This document shows positions 34,436 through 43,500 of a stretch of DNA of 64,000 bases, one piece after another. Numbering within the stretch: position 1 is the stretch's first letter; each line of letters begins with the position of its first letter. Below the pieces are notes generated by a model. That model had not been told where the DNA came from. It saw nothing but the letters and a program-made list of their open reading frames with translations, and did no database searches. The position numbers were made by a program, and so were the translations under genes. Origin of the DNA: Cyanomargarita calcarea GSE-NOS-MK-12-04C. Lineage in GTDB: Bacteria; Cyanobacteriota; Cyanobacteriia; Cyanobacteriales; Nostocaceae. Where the stretch lies: assembly GCA_019359595.1 (NCBI GenBank), contig JAHHGZ010000017.1, forward strand, positions 62,001 through 126,000, read 5' to 3'.

Positions 34436-36079
34436 ATGGCATCTACGATTCAAGTTTTACCAACAGAAGTCGTGCATCTGATTACAGCCGGAGAGGTCAT
34501 CGACTCTTTAGCTGCTGTGGTGAGAGAATTGGTGGAAAATTCTCTAGATGCAGGTGCAACCCGCATTGTGGTTTACCTGTCACCAAATTTATGGCGGGTT
34601 CGCGTCGCAGATAATGGTTGCGGAATGAACCATGATGACCTCCACAAAGCGGCGATCGCCCACAGTACGAGTAAAATTCGTAGCTGTGCTGATTTATGGA
34701 AAATTAGGAGTTTGGGATTTCGGGGAGAAGCGTTACATAGTTTAACAACTCTCGCGGATTTAGAAATTTTGAGCCGTCCAGAAAAGAACTACAGTGACGG
34801 TTTGCGGGTGGTTTACGGTTATGGGGGAGAACCCGTTTTAGTAGAAACAGCGGCGATCGCGAGCGGTACAGTAGTCACAGTATCGAATTTATTTGGCAAT
34901 TGGTCAGCACGTCGTCAAGGAATGCCTTCTGCGGCACAGCAAATAAAAGCCGTACAAACAACAATCCAACAAATTGCCCTCTGCCATCCCGAAGTCAGCT
35001 GGCAAGTCTGGCAAAATGACCGGGAATGGTTTACTATCTCCCCGGCTACAACAACAGGGAAACTCTTACCTCAAATTTTAAATCAAGTGCGGCAAGGTGA
35101 TTTACATGAGGTAAAAATTAAATTACCACTACCAAACTCAGAACTGAATATAGTTGTCGGATTGCCAGATAGATGCCATCGCCATCGTCCAGATTGGGTG
35201 CGGGTCGCAATCAACGGCAGGATGGTAAAATCGCAGGAATTGGAACATACCATATTGAGTGGATTTCATCGGACATTACCACGCGATCGCTATCCAGTTT
35301 GTTTGTTGCATCTCGTCATTTCCCCGGAGCAAATTGACTGGAACCGTCATCCAGCGAAATCAGAAATTTATCTCAAAGACATGGGATACTGGCAAGAACA
35401 AATATCCTCAGCCATCGACCAAGCCCTCCGCCTCAACTCTGATACTCTTAAAGAATCAGTTCATATCAGCAGAGTCGGGAAGTTGCTCAAAGCCGCCGAA
35501 GAAAAAAGCGGTTATAACCTGAAAGAAAATAAAACTCCTAACTCCCTAAAAGCAGTCGGTCAAATTAATAACACTTATATCGTCGTCGAACATCCGGGTG
35601 GAATGTGGTTGGTAGAACAACACATCGCCCACGAGCGAGTTTTGTACGAAAAAATCTGCAATGACTGGCAACTTATCTCTATCGAACCGCCAGTACTTTT
35701 ATACCAATTATCACCAGTACAGGTGTCGCAAATCCAACGCATCGGTTTAGATATCGAACCCTTTGGGGAGCAATTGTGGGCAGTGCGAACGATACCTGCG
35801 ATGTTGCAAAAACGCGAAGATTGTGCTGAAGCGATTTTAGAATTGAGTCTGGGAGGTAATTTGGAAGCAGCCCAGGTAGCAGTTGCTTGTCGCAGTGCAA
35901 TACGGAATGGGACAGTACTTAGCTTGCCACAGATGCAGACATTATTAGATGAATGGCAAAGCACACGCAACCCCCACACATGTCCCCACGGACGACCGAT
36001 TTGTTTATCTTTGGAGGAGTCGTCTTTAGCCCGGTTTTTCCGGAGGAATTGGGTGATTGGGAAGAGTCATGGGATTTAA
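34436..36079 (+). CDS. mutL: DNA mismatch repair protein MutL
   Basis: A 547-residue GHKL ATPase that couples mismatch recognition by MutS to strand incision and repair. The N-terminal ATPase has RELVENSLDAGATRI (about residues 29-43), VADNGCGMN and GFRGEALHSL. The C-terminal domain carries EQHIAHERVLYE (about 391-402), a variant of the DQHA-x2-E-x4-E endonuclease motif, plus ACRSAIRNG and CPHGRPICLSL, so it is probably an incision-competent MutL of the non-E. coli type. It is monocistronic; mutS is not in the window. Confidence 0.95.
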   Translation: MASTIQVLPTEVVHLITAGEVIDSLAAVVRELVENSLDAGATRIVVYLSPNLWRVRVADNGCGMNHDDLHKAAIAHSTSKIRSCADLWKIRSLGFRGEALHSLTTLADLEILSRPEKNYSDGLRVVYGYGGEPVLVETAAIASGTVVTVSNLFGNWSARRQGMPSAAQQIKAVQTTIQQIALCHPEVSWQVWQNDREWFTISPATTTGKLLPQILNQVRQGDLHEVKIKLPLPNSELNIVVGLPDRCHRHRPDWVRVAINGRMVKSQELEHTILSGFHRTLPRDRYPVCLLHLVISPEQIDWNRHPAKSEIYLKDMGYWQEQISSAIDQALRLNSDTLKESVHISRVGKLLKAAEEKSGYNLKENKTPNSLKAVGQINNTYIVVEHPGGMWLVEQHIAHERVLYEKICNDWQLISIEPPVLLYQLSPVQVSQIQRIGLDIEPFGEQLWAVRTIPAMLQKREDCAEAILELSLGGNLEAAQVAVACRSAIRNGTVLSLPQMQTLLDEWQSTRNPHTCPHGRPICLSLEESSLARFFRRNWVIGKSHGI

Positions 36080-36137
36080 GTTCAGATATACTCTAAAAAA
36101 ATGGGCTAATAAAAGGCGGAATCACGGATTAAAGGGA

Positions 36138-36386
36138 TTACAGGATGACACGGAAGGCTCGGACAAAAACAATTACACCATCAGAGATTGTTAAACCGAT
36201 TCTGTAGTCTCCAATTCTAATACGATAATAATCACCTTCAGCTTAAAGTTTTTTAATATTATTGACTTCTCCAAGATTTTCGGCGTTTTCGACTTCTTCA
36301 ATTACTGCCTGTATTTTTTACAGCAAGGCTTCATCTCGAATTTTGCTCAAATCTTTTTCAAAGCTTTTTCTAAACTCAACATTCAT
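36138..36386 (-). pseudogene. RelE-type toxin gene with two in-frame stops
   Basis: The frame from ATG 36386 reads MNVEFRKSFEKDLSKIRDEA, LL, stop, then KIQAVIEEVENAENLGEVNN, IKKL, stop, then AEGDYYRIRIGDYRIGLTIS through FVRAFRVIL and a terminal stop. This is a clear RelE/ParE-superfamily toxin of 82 residues interrupted by two TAA codons, with no frameshift. The ATG overlaps the antitoxin stop (ATGA), as in an intact operon. The toxin should be inactive unless the stops are read through. Confidence 0.88.
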
Positions 36387-36592
36387 CCTTTATTTCCCAA
36401 AATCTTAAAAATTGCCTCTCGACTTACTGGTGCTGTATCTTCACCTTCTTTAATGGCTCTTTCTAAAGCTATATCTTGAATAATCTCTGCTAACAAATCA
36501 GAAAATACTTCTTTCTGTTCTTGGATTACTTCGACCAGTGCAGTTTTAAATAGTTGCTTAATTTTATCTTCGTCAAGATTAAGTTCTGTCAT
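36383..36592 (-). CDS. Antitoxin of a RelE-type toxin-antitoxin pair
   Basis: A 69-residue acidic helical protein (MTELNLDEDKIKQLFKTALV onward, ending REAIFKILGNKG) placed directly before the relE-type pseudogene, with an ATGA overlap. I chose ATG 36592 over the upstream GTG 36610. The protein would neutralise the toxin and autoregulate its promoter; here it remains intact while its toxin is broken. The family is inferred from position and composition. Confidence 0.7.
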   Translation of the reverse strand: MTELNLDEDKIKQLFKTALVEVIQEQKEVFSDLLAEIIQDIALERAIKEGEDTAPVSREAIFKILGNKG

Positions 36593-36677
36593 ATTATTTA
36601 TTGAATACACTTTGAATCGATGTTAGCACGCCTGCATTTTGATTGCGGTTGACAATTTCCAAAGGTAAGAAATTCAT

Positions 36678-36702
36678 CCCCTCCACGCTTGCATTGGAGG
36701 GG
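36678..36702. terminator. 8-bp hairpin downstream of the GH3 gene
   Basis: CCCCTCCA and TGGAGGGG pair around a 9-base loop, 14 bp past the GH3 stop on the minus strand. There is no clear T-run, so the terminator call is weak. Confidence 0.4.
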
Positions 36703-36715
36703 TTGGTGGAAAATA

Positions 36716-37852
36716 TTACATCGCATTCAACGGGGATACATTCACCATTTCTGGGATATCAGAATTTTGAAAACAACAAGCGATCGCCAGTTGTGCGTGT
36801 CGCTGTAAAGTATCTTGGTCGAGAGGATAAACTGGATATTGGGGAGTATCAGCCAACAGTTTATCTATTCGAGCTTGAGATGCCGCAACTACCGATTCCG
36901 ATAGACTGTCATTACCCAAACAGTTAGAAAAATCTTGGGCGATCGCATAAGTCCGCTCCAGGGATAATGAATTGATATTGCGGGATACCATAAACAAATC
37001 GCAGCCGGCATTAAATGTCTGCGCTACGGTTCCACTCTTTTTATACATATCCCCGACAGCTTTCATATCCAAGTCGTCGGAAACGATCGCTCCAGTAAAA
37101 CCAAGTTCTTCGCGGAGTATATTGGTGAGGATTGTTTTCGATAAAGTCGCTGGGACATCTGCATCTATCTTGGGGAATAAAATATGAGCAGTCATAATCA
37201 TCGGTACCTGCTCATCTATTAACCTTTTAAAGGGAATCAATTCTCGATTTCGCAGTTCTTCTACAGTCAGGTTTAATACAGGCAATTCCAAGTGAGAATC
37301 TTTGCTGGTGTCTCCATGTCCGGGAAAATGCTTGGCACAGCTAATAATACCTGATTCCTTGAGTCCGAGGTAATATTCAAGTGCCGCTGAAAAAGCAGTT
37401 TCCGGAGTCGTACCAAAAGCCCGAGGGCCGATAATTGGGTTGGTAGGGTTGGAAAAAATATCTGCGACAGGTGCCCAAGATACATTGATTCCCAAAGATT
37501 TTAGTTCAACTGCCATTGCAGCAGCCACTTCTCTTGCGTGGGATTGGAAGAGAAAAGCATAAGGAAATCGAGTGATGGGCAGAGGTGGACGAATCACGCG
37601 ACCGCCTTCATGGTCTATACTCATCAACATCTCGTCACGTTCGGCATATTCCCGGATCTGCTCCGAAAGCTCCTTGAAGCTTTGCAACCAAACCTCATAG
37701 GGCGTATTATCGCGAAAGTTCTTGCCATAAAAGACAATCCCTATTGGTTTTAATTCACTGAGGATGCGTTTATCGTCATCGCTTAATGTTGTACCGGAAA
37801 TACCGATAATCAGGTGGTTGCCAAAACGCTGAATATTGGATGTTGCTGACAT
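36716..37852 (-). CDS. Glycoside hydrolase family 3, NagZ-like beta-N-acetylhexosaminidase
   Basis: A 378-residue single-domain GH3 enzyme of the bacterial NagZ type, which removes N-acetylglucosamine from peptidoglycan fragments during wall recycling. The signature KHFPGHGDTSKDSH (about residues 172-185) holds the His-Asp acid/base dyad. The nucleophile Asp is in GAIVSDDLDMKAVG near 257. SIDHEGGRVIRPP (about 78-90) binds sugar. There is no signal peptide, implying a cytoplasmic location as for NagZ. Other GH3 glycosidases are possible, but the short length and the FPGHGDTxxDSH motif favour hexosaminidase. Confidence 0.87.
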   Translation of the reverse strand: MSATSNIQRFGNHLIIGISGTTLSDDDKRILSELKPIGIVFYGKNFRDNTPYEVWLQSFKELSEQIREYAERDEMLMSIDHEGGRVIRPPLPITRFPYAFLFQSHAREVAAAMAVELKSLGINVSWAPVADIFSNPTNPIIGPRAFGTTPETAFSAALEYYLGLKESGIISCAKHFPGHGDTSKDSHLELPVLNLTVEELRNRELIPFKRLIDEQVPMIMTAHILFPKIDADVPATLSKTILTNILREELGFTGAIVSDDLDMKAVGDMYKKSGTVAQTFNAGCDLFMVSRNINSLSLERTYAIAQDFSNCLGNDSLSESVVAASQARIDKLLADTPQYPVYPLDQDTLQRHAQLAIACCFQNSDIPEMVNVSPLNAM

Positions 37853-37978
37853 AATAGTTTAGAAGTGACTTGACTCTCCATTATTTATAGGTGTAATTGC
37901 TGCCAAGCGATGCGTTGCGAGGATACAAATTATTGATGTATATAATACTGTGCGGGTGGATGGGAAGCCCCACTACTT

Positions 37979-38770
37979 TTAAAAACTATGCCCCTCACCT
38001 CGGATTGGGGCTAATAAGTCATCCACCCACTGCTGGTCAGCTTCTGCGATTTTTGGCGGTGGAATTGGCTTTTGATAGTTAATGCGGAAATCATAACTGC
38101 CGCGATTATAAACACCCAGTAAAATCGGTTGCAATTCGACTGCTAATTCGGAATCGTCTGGTTTCAAGGGCAATAAGAAATTGGGAATGGACTCACGCAA
38201 TCGAAATGCATACAGATCGGCGATGGGGCGATCGCTAGCCCGACTCACCACGATGCGATAGTCGCTCGTTTCATCTGCTCCAATCATGGGCATGGGTGTG
38301 TTTTCTCGCAGTAAATCGATCTCAACCAAATGCGATGAACTCCCCAAGACTCGATGTCGTTTCCTCTCGTAGGCAGTGCGTCCGTCACCTTTGCGCTTAT
38401 TCTTCGGAGAAAGCACCTCAATCACAGTGATTACTGTGTGGGTTTCGACCTCACGCACCTCTAAATATCGTTCTTTTATCTCGATCGGCATCGGTAACCG
38501 GATTTGTTTGGGGCGAGTTTGGGTGGCGATCGCAGTAGGTTCAACCGATGCCTTGGTCGAGGTGGTCAGCACGATAGCATCGGGAATTCCGACCAGCAAT
38601 TCCGGGTTGTCATCATCCAAATAAGTACGGCTTTCTACCGCCACATAATACTTGGGTTGCAGATGCGGTGTCAGCGAGTCAGAGATTGCCACAATCAAGC
38701 GATTGTGAAACTCGTGCCACAGTGCAGGCAATTCCAGATAGGGGTTCATGCCAGGAAAGGGGGACGGCAT
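37979..38770 (-). CDS. DUF4058 family protein
   Basis: A 263-residue protein of DUF4058, abundant in cyanobacteria. The start is set at ATG 38770 because the family begins with MPSPFPGMNPYLE; an upstream frame exists but is not conserved-looking. Further motifs are LWHEFHNRLI, VAVESRTYL, VIEVLSPKNKRKGDGR (about residues 125-140) and HLVEIDLLRE. The EVLSPxNK and VEIDLL blocks resemble a PD-(D/E)xK nuclease core, as in the related Uma2 group. The function is unknown. It is solitary. Confidence 0.87.
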   Translation of the reverse strand: MPSPFPGMNPYLELPALWHEFHNRLIVAISDSLTPHLQPKYYVAVESRTYLDDDNPELLVGIPDAIVLTTSTKASVEPTAIATQTRPKQIRLPMPIEIKERYLEVREVETHTVITVIEVLSPKNKRKGDGRTAYERKRHRVLGSSSHLVEIDLLRENTPMPMIGADETSDYRIVVSRASDRPIADLYAFRLRESIPNFLLPLKPDDSELAVELQPILLGVYNRGSYDFRINYQKPIPPPKIAEADQQWVDDLLAPIRGEGHSF

Positions 38771-39138
38771 CAATGAAACTCCTTCAGTGCAAGGATTTCC
38801 ATTATTATAGTTCCCTTTTGCATATAGGTTAGGTGTCTTACCTGACCGGACAGGCAAGAATAGATTATGAATCGATTATCAATATTCGCCCCAGTAAAAA
38901 TAATCGTTCTATGATTATTCAAGACCCAGGTATTCAAGAACCTGTTAGGCAGATTACGACACAGTTAATAGGTGGTTATGAAATCGATTTAAGTGAAGAA
39001 CAAGTATATTTCCAACGCGATAATATACCAACTCGCTATAGTTTTACTGTAGTCTGCGATCGCTCCTTGATAATCGCTGTTTTACCTTTTTTGAACAATC
39101 TTTCGCAACATTAATTTCAGCGATCGCTTTGTTGACTT
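38771..39138. other. Intergenic stretch with a doubtful ORF
   Basis: A GTG-started frame at 38833-39114 (93 codons; a block IDLSEEQVYFQRDNIPTRYS looks protein-like) has no recognised family. It could be a small gene or a fragment. HIP1 or HIP1-like sites at about 39058 and 39119 are the only other marks. Confidence 0.3.
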
Positions 39139-39210
39139 TTAATTAGCCCACGCAGGTGGGCTTTGTTCGTATAGCCCTAGGCTTCAGCCTGTGGGTAAAT
39201 AAAGCGGTGA
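39139..39210. repeat. REP-type hairpin, copy 2, with adjoining dispersed sequence
   Basis: TTAGCCCACGCAGGTGGGCT, with hairpin arms at 39145-39151 and 39156-39162, then TTGTTCGTATAGCC, is the inverted copy of the unit at 9957-9995. It continues into CTAGGCTTCAGCCTGTGGGT (another small palindrome, AGGCTTCAGCCT), which overlaps the truncated vapC remnant and probably marks the break point. Confidence 0.75.
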
Positions 39211-39287
39211 CATAATATTACTCGACGAATAACGTTTGGTTCATCTAAGATGATGGCACTACAATGATTGGTGTCAAGTAGATACAT
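39177..39287 (-). pseudogene. Truncated VapC-type PIN toxin
   Basis: The frame reads MYLLDTNHCSAIILDEPNVI, then RRV, and then runs into dispersed repeat sequence to a stop at 39177. The start is the classic PIN-domain beginning (LLDTN with the first active Asp). About 110 residues that would follow are missing. Its ATG overlaps the antitoxin stop (TAATG). It has lost most active-site residues. Confidence 0.8.
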
Positions 39288-39589
39288 TAGTCAAAGGGAT
39301 TATCGCAGTCGAATTTGGCTTTACCACGAGTATCGTAAACCATCTGGAGACACTCTTGAAAGTCGTCACCAGCCCATGTACCTGCGTGTCGCAGGATAGA
39401 ACGTCCAGAAGCAGGACGATAGGATTCTAAAGAAGCCTCTGTTGAAGTTGAGTTTTCTTTTGAAGGAGTTTGTGTGGTAGATCCTGTATCTTGCTTAGTT
39501 TTAATAAACAGCAGAAAATTTAGAATTTCAGGCAGGAGATTTTCTGGGACTAACTCAATTTCTTTCAGTAGTTGTTCTTTAATAGTCAT
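39287..39589 (-). CDS. DUF2281-type (VapB-like) antitoxin
   Basis: A 100-residue protein starting MTIKEQLLKEIELVPENLLP, the DUF2281 pattern of cyanobacterial antitoxin partners of VapC toxins, followed by a Thr/Ser-rich linker and a C-terminal part with GRSILRHAGTWAGDD likely to contact the toxin. I chose ATG 39589 because GAGGTGA lies 8 bases before it; the longest frame begins at 39649. It is still intact although the adjoining toxin gene is truncated. Confidence 0.78.
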   Translation of the reverse strand: MTIKEQLLKEIELVPENLLPEILNFLLFIKTKQDTGSTTQTPSKENSTSTEASLESYRPASGRSILRHAGTWAGDDFQECLQMVYDTRGKAKFDCDNPFD

Positions 39590-39950
39590 AACAGGAATCA
39601 CCTCATCAATTTGCGCCATTAGTTCTATTGTAAAGATTCGGGACAACAACTATTATTTCCTATTCCCTTATATCTTGCACCTCTACGTATAAATTCTTAT
39701 TCACAGGTTTGACAGTCATTAATTAAACATCTAATTATGATACTAAAATAGTCCTCTTCCAGAGGACTTTGGCTATTAGACAGGGACTTATAGTCTAAGA
39801 GCGGATAGGAGAACAGTCGAGAAATTTATAAATACTTAGTTCTTTTTGTCTTGACCATATCCCCGGTGTTAAGATGTGAGTTCCCGTACAAAAGAAGTTT
39901 CCCTTTATCTTGCATTGTATTGCGCTGCAAGGCATAATAAGGATAAGATT
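39590..39950. other. Intergenic region with dispersed-repeat fragments
   Basis: It contains TCTTGCACCTCTA (about 39668-39681) and an inverted AGACAGGGACTTATAGTC (about 39778-39796), both fragments of the 4061/46310 repeat family. A small palindrome AGTCCTCTTCCAGAGGACT lies near 39751-39769. No gene is supported. Confidence 0.5.
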
Positions 39951-40214
39951 ATGACTATGTTTAAGAATTGTATGAGCAAGGAAAACATTACCTTCCGCCT
40001 TGAGAATGAAAAGAGAGTAATCTTGGATACCATCGCGGCTGGTCTTGACCGTGATAGGACTTATGTGCTGAATGAAGCGGTTGACCTTTATCTTGAGGTT
40101 TACCAGTGGCAGATAGCGGAAATAGAAGCAGGAGTAGCCGAGGCTGATGCAGAGGACTTTGCCACTGACGAAGAGGTTCAATCGGTTTTTGCAAAGCTGA
40201 CCCATGACCATTAA
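39951..40214 (+). CDS. RHH-type antitoxin of a ParE pair
   Basis: An 87-residue protein with a ribbon-helix-helix start (ENITFRLENEKRVILDTIAA, then GLDRDRTYVLNEAVDLYLEV) and an acidic C-terminus that should bind the toxin. I chose ATG 39951 because AAGGATAAG lies just before it; ATG 39972 is an alternative. It overlaps the toxin start by 11 bp. It should repress its own promoter with the toxin as co-repressor, as in other such pairs. Confidence 0.82.
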   Translation: MTMFKNCMSKENITFRLENEKRVILDTIAAGLDRDRTYVLNEAVDLYLEVYQWQIAEIEAGVAEADAEDFATDEEVQSVFAKLTHDH

Positions 40215-40482
40215 ATGGTTGAAAAAAGCACTCCGTAATGTGGAACAGGCACATGACTATATTGCCAGGGATAATCCTCAGGCGGCTGTGCGCATTGTCT
40301 TGAAGATTCAAGCGGCTGTTGCCCAGCTTGCGAATTCCCCTCATATTGGCAGACCGGGGCGGGTTGAAGGCACAAAAGAATTAGTTGTCCTGCAAACGCC
40401 CTACATCGTGATTTACCGCGTAAAAGCGGCAAATGTCCATATTATCCGTGTCCTGCATTCGTCTAGAAAGTATCCAGGCTGA
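40204..40482 (+). CDS. ParE/RelE-superfamily toxin
   Basis: A 92-residue toxin of the ParE type: MTIKWLKKALRNVEQAHDYI at the N-terminus, SPHIGRPGRVEGTKELVVLQ in the middle and YIVIYRVKAANVHIIRVLHS at the end. ParE toxins act on DNA gyrase; related RelE toxins cut mRNA. The N-terminal helix pair and GRxGRxxGTxELVV favour ParE. It appears intact, in contrast to the other two toxin genes within 5 kb. It overlaps the antitoxin gene. Confidence 0.88.
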   Translation: MTIKWLKKALRNVEQAHDYIARDNPQAAVRIVLKIQAAVAQLANSPHIGRPGRVEGTKELVVLQTPYIVIYRVKAANVHIIRVLHSSRKYPG

Positions 40483-40566
40483 CCCTCCTGGTGCTTCCTC
40501 CTAGACACTACTCCCTAAGAGCGAAACTCAGAAAGGAGTCGCTTCTTGATGGTCGTAGACCGCTCC

Positions 40567-43500
40567 TTACCCAGGATCGCAAAGATGCCGATCGCTCTCA
40601 CTAACATTAGAATTAGTATTGAGATAATCCCGCACCCAATTGCAACCATACTTGAGTAAATCGTCCGATCGCAAATCCAAATTCCACAGTATCAATTTGC
40701 CTGCTTTGTCAGATGAGGCAAGGATATCACCGTTGGAACCAAATGTAACGTCGGTGACCTCTGCATCATGTCCCTTAAAGGTTTTAATTTCTTTGCCTGT
40801 AGCGACATCCCAAAGTTTAACAGTCTTGTCGAAACTGGCACTGGCAATCTGCTTTCCATTGGGACTAAAGCTGATTCTATAGACTCCAGCCTCATGACCC
40901 TTGAGAGTTCTAATTTCTTTACCTGTCGCAACATTCCAAAGTTTGACAGTTTTATCCTCACTGGTTGAGGCAATTATTTGACCGTCTGGGCTAAATGTCG
41001 CACTATGGACTCCTTCTTGATGCCCCGTAAAGGTTTTCATCTGAGTCCCTTCCTTGTTCCAAAGTCTAACAGTCCTGTCCCAACTGGCGGTAACAATTGT
41101 TTTACCGTCAGGGCTGAATGTTGCGCTATTCACCCCATCATTATGCCCCTTGAGGATTTTTCGCAACTTCCCGTCTCGATCGAAGAGTGTAGCGGTCTGG
41201 TTGTCGTAATTGCCAATGAGGATAATCTGACTGTCGGGACTGAAACTCACGTCTCCAATTAAACTTTTATGGCTGTTGAAGGTTTTGATTAATTTACCTG
41301 TCGCAACATCCCAAATTTTCACAGTTCCATCAATACTGGCCGTAGCTACAGCTTTACCGTCAAGACTGAAATTGATGTGAGTGAACTCGCTGTCATCCCC
41401 CTTGATAATTTGTTGAAGTTTTTTGGCATCACCACTCCAGAATTTGACAGTTTTGTCAGCACTAGCGGTGGCAATCCTCTTACCAACGGTGCTAAAACTC
41501 ATGCTATTGATGGCATTTGTGTGGGCTGGAATGATTTCAACTTCCTTTCCTTTGAGCGTCCAAATTTTAACAATTTTGTCCTTACTCGCACTGGCAATCT
41601 GCTTACCATCCGAACTGAAACTTACGCTCCAGACCCAATCCTTGTTTCCTCTCAGGGTTTGGAGAAGAGAGCCGTCTATACTCCACAGTTTGACTGTTTT
41701 GTCAGCACTGCCACTGGCAATTACTTGACCGTCGGGGCTAAAACTCACGGTTCTGACATGATCGCTATGTCCAGTGAAGGTTTTAATTTCTTTACCATCT
41801 TTTGACCAAAGTTTGACAGTGTTATCCTTACTCGCAGTCGCAATAGTCTGACCATCTGGACTAAATGCAACACTCCAAATCCAACTATTATGCCCCTTGA
41901 GAATTCCAATTTCTTTACCATCCCGATTCCAAAGTCTAACAGTGTTGTCCCAACTGCCACTAGCAATCTCACCATCTCGACTGAAAGCAACACTTGTGAC
42001 GCGATCGCTATGTCCGGTGAGAGTTTTATTATCGAGGCCGTCCAGACTCCAAATTCTAACGGTTCTGTCATTACTACCAAAGGCGATCGCTCGACCATCT
42101 GGGCTGAAGGCCACACTATTCACCTCGTCACCTGCGGTAAAGGTTTGAATTTCTTTTCCATCCAAACTCCAAATTTTCACAGTTTTGTCAGCACTACCAG
42201 AGGCTAGAGTCTTACCATCAGGGCTGAATGTAATGCTATTAACCGCACCCCTATGCCCCTTAAAGGTTCTAATTTCTTTCCCGTATCTATTCCAAAGTTT
42301 GATAGTTTTATCATTACTGGCAGTGGCTATACTGTTACCGTCGGGGCTGAATACCACGCTTTTGACGGCATCTTCATGACCGGACAATCGATTGCTTTCT
42401 CTAACTTTATAAATTGCCTCCTCCAACAAACTATCAACCTGCTTTTTGATCTCAACTTTTTCTTCCAAATTTGCTCCCCAAGCAATGATTCCATTCTGCT
42501 TTTTCGATGCCTCCAAAGCCTTTATTAGTGCATCAAACTCCCGATCCGACGCTAAAAGTGTTTCTGTAGATGAACGTATCTCTTTAATTTCGTTCTTTAT
42601 GGAATTCTGGGATTGCCACCAAGCAACACCAGCGAGTATCAAAGCTAACACCAAGGCAGCGCTCAACGATGAAATAGTAATTTGCCGTCTGCGCTTCTGC
42701 TGTTTAATCTTCCGCTCTTCCAATTCCCAAGAAAGCTGAATAAAACTCCTCTCCCCCGGACTCAGTTCCGAGTTGCGTTTGCTCTGCCACTCCCGAGCAT
42801 CTGCTAAGGGCTTACCCCGTAACAATGCCCCTTCATCCCGATTCCCGCTATCCCATTGCCGGATTGCCGCTCGGTTCTGTTCTTGCCAGAGCCGAAACTC
42901 ACCATCAACCCGCATCCAATGACCCAACCGCAGCCAGTTTCTAATCAACGCTTCATGGACAATTTCCACTGTTTCTTCCCCAGTGAAATCGTTGCGGGTT
43001 GTCACCACCAAACGACTTGATGCCAACCGGGTCACCAAATCCCAGTTCTCTTGATTCACCTCATCACGAGTTGCCAATCTCCGGTTCGCATCTGTCCCTA
43101 TACCGGGCTGCACCAACTGAATAAACACCTGCTGTGCCCGCTTCCGATCGGATGCACTCAGAAGAGTATATACTGTCTCTGCATGGTTTGCTAACGCCTC
43201 CTCAACACCCCCAATCTCCTTGTAAGCTGCCCAAGTCAGCATTCCATCCCTCTGTTTTGACCACAATGCCGTCAGGGCAAACTCTAACAAAGGTAAACGT
43301 CCGGGTTGACCTGAAACAGCATCAATCAGTTCTTTTGTCAACCCATCTTCTAGCTGTACCTGTATTTGTGTCGCAGGCTGTTCAATAGCCGATCGCAATT
43401 CTTCTTGATTCATTGGGCCGAGGTTCTGAACTGCTCCCTGCAACGCATCACTAAAGGGACGGTGAGAAAGAGCATACCCGTAAAAGTCAGCCCTCAAAGT

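Noticed and set aside
36643-36927. A 94-residue plus-strand ORF
   Set aside because: Overlaps the well-supported GH3 gene end on the other strand and has no recognisable family.
40640-42739. Many plus-strand ORFs opposite the WD40 region
   Set aside because: Mirror frames of repeated WD40 codons; they repeat with the blades and have no independent start signals.
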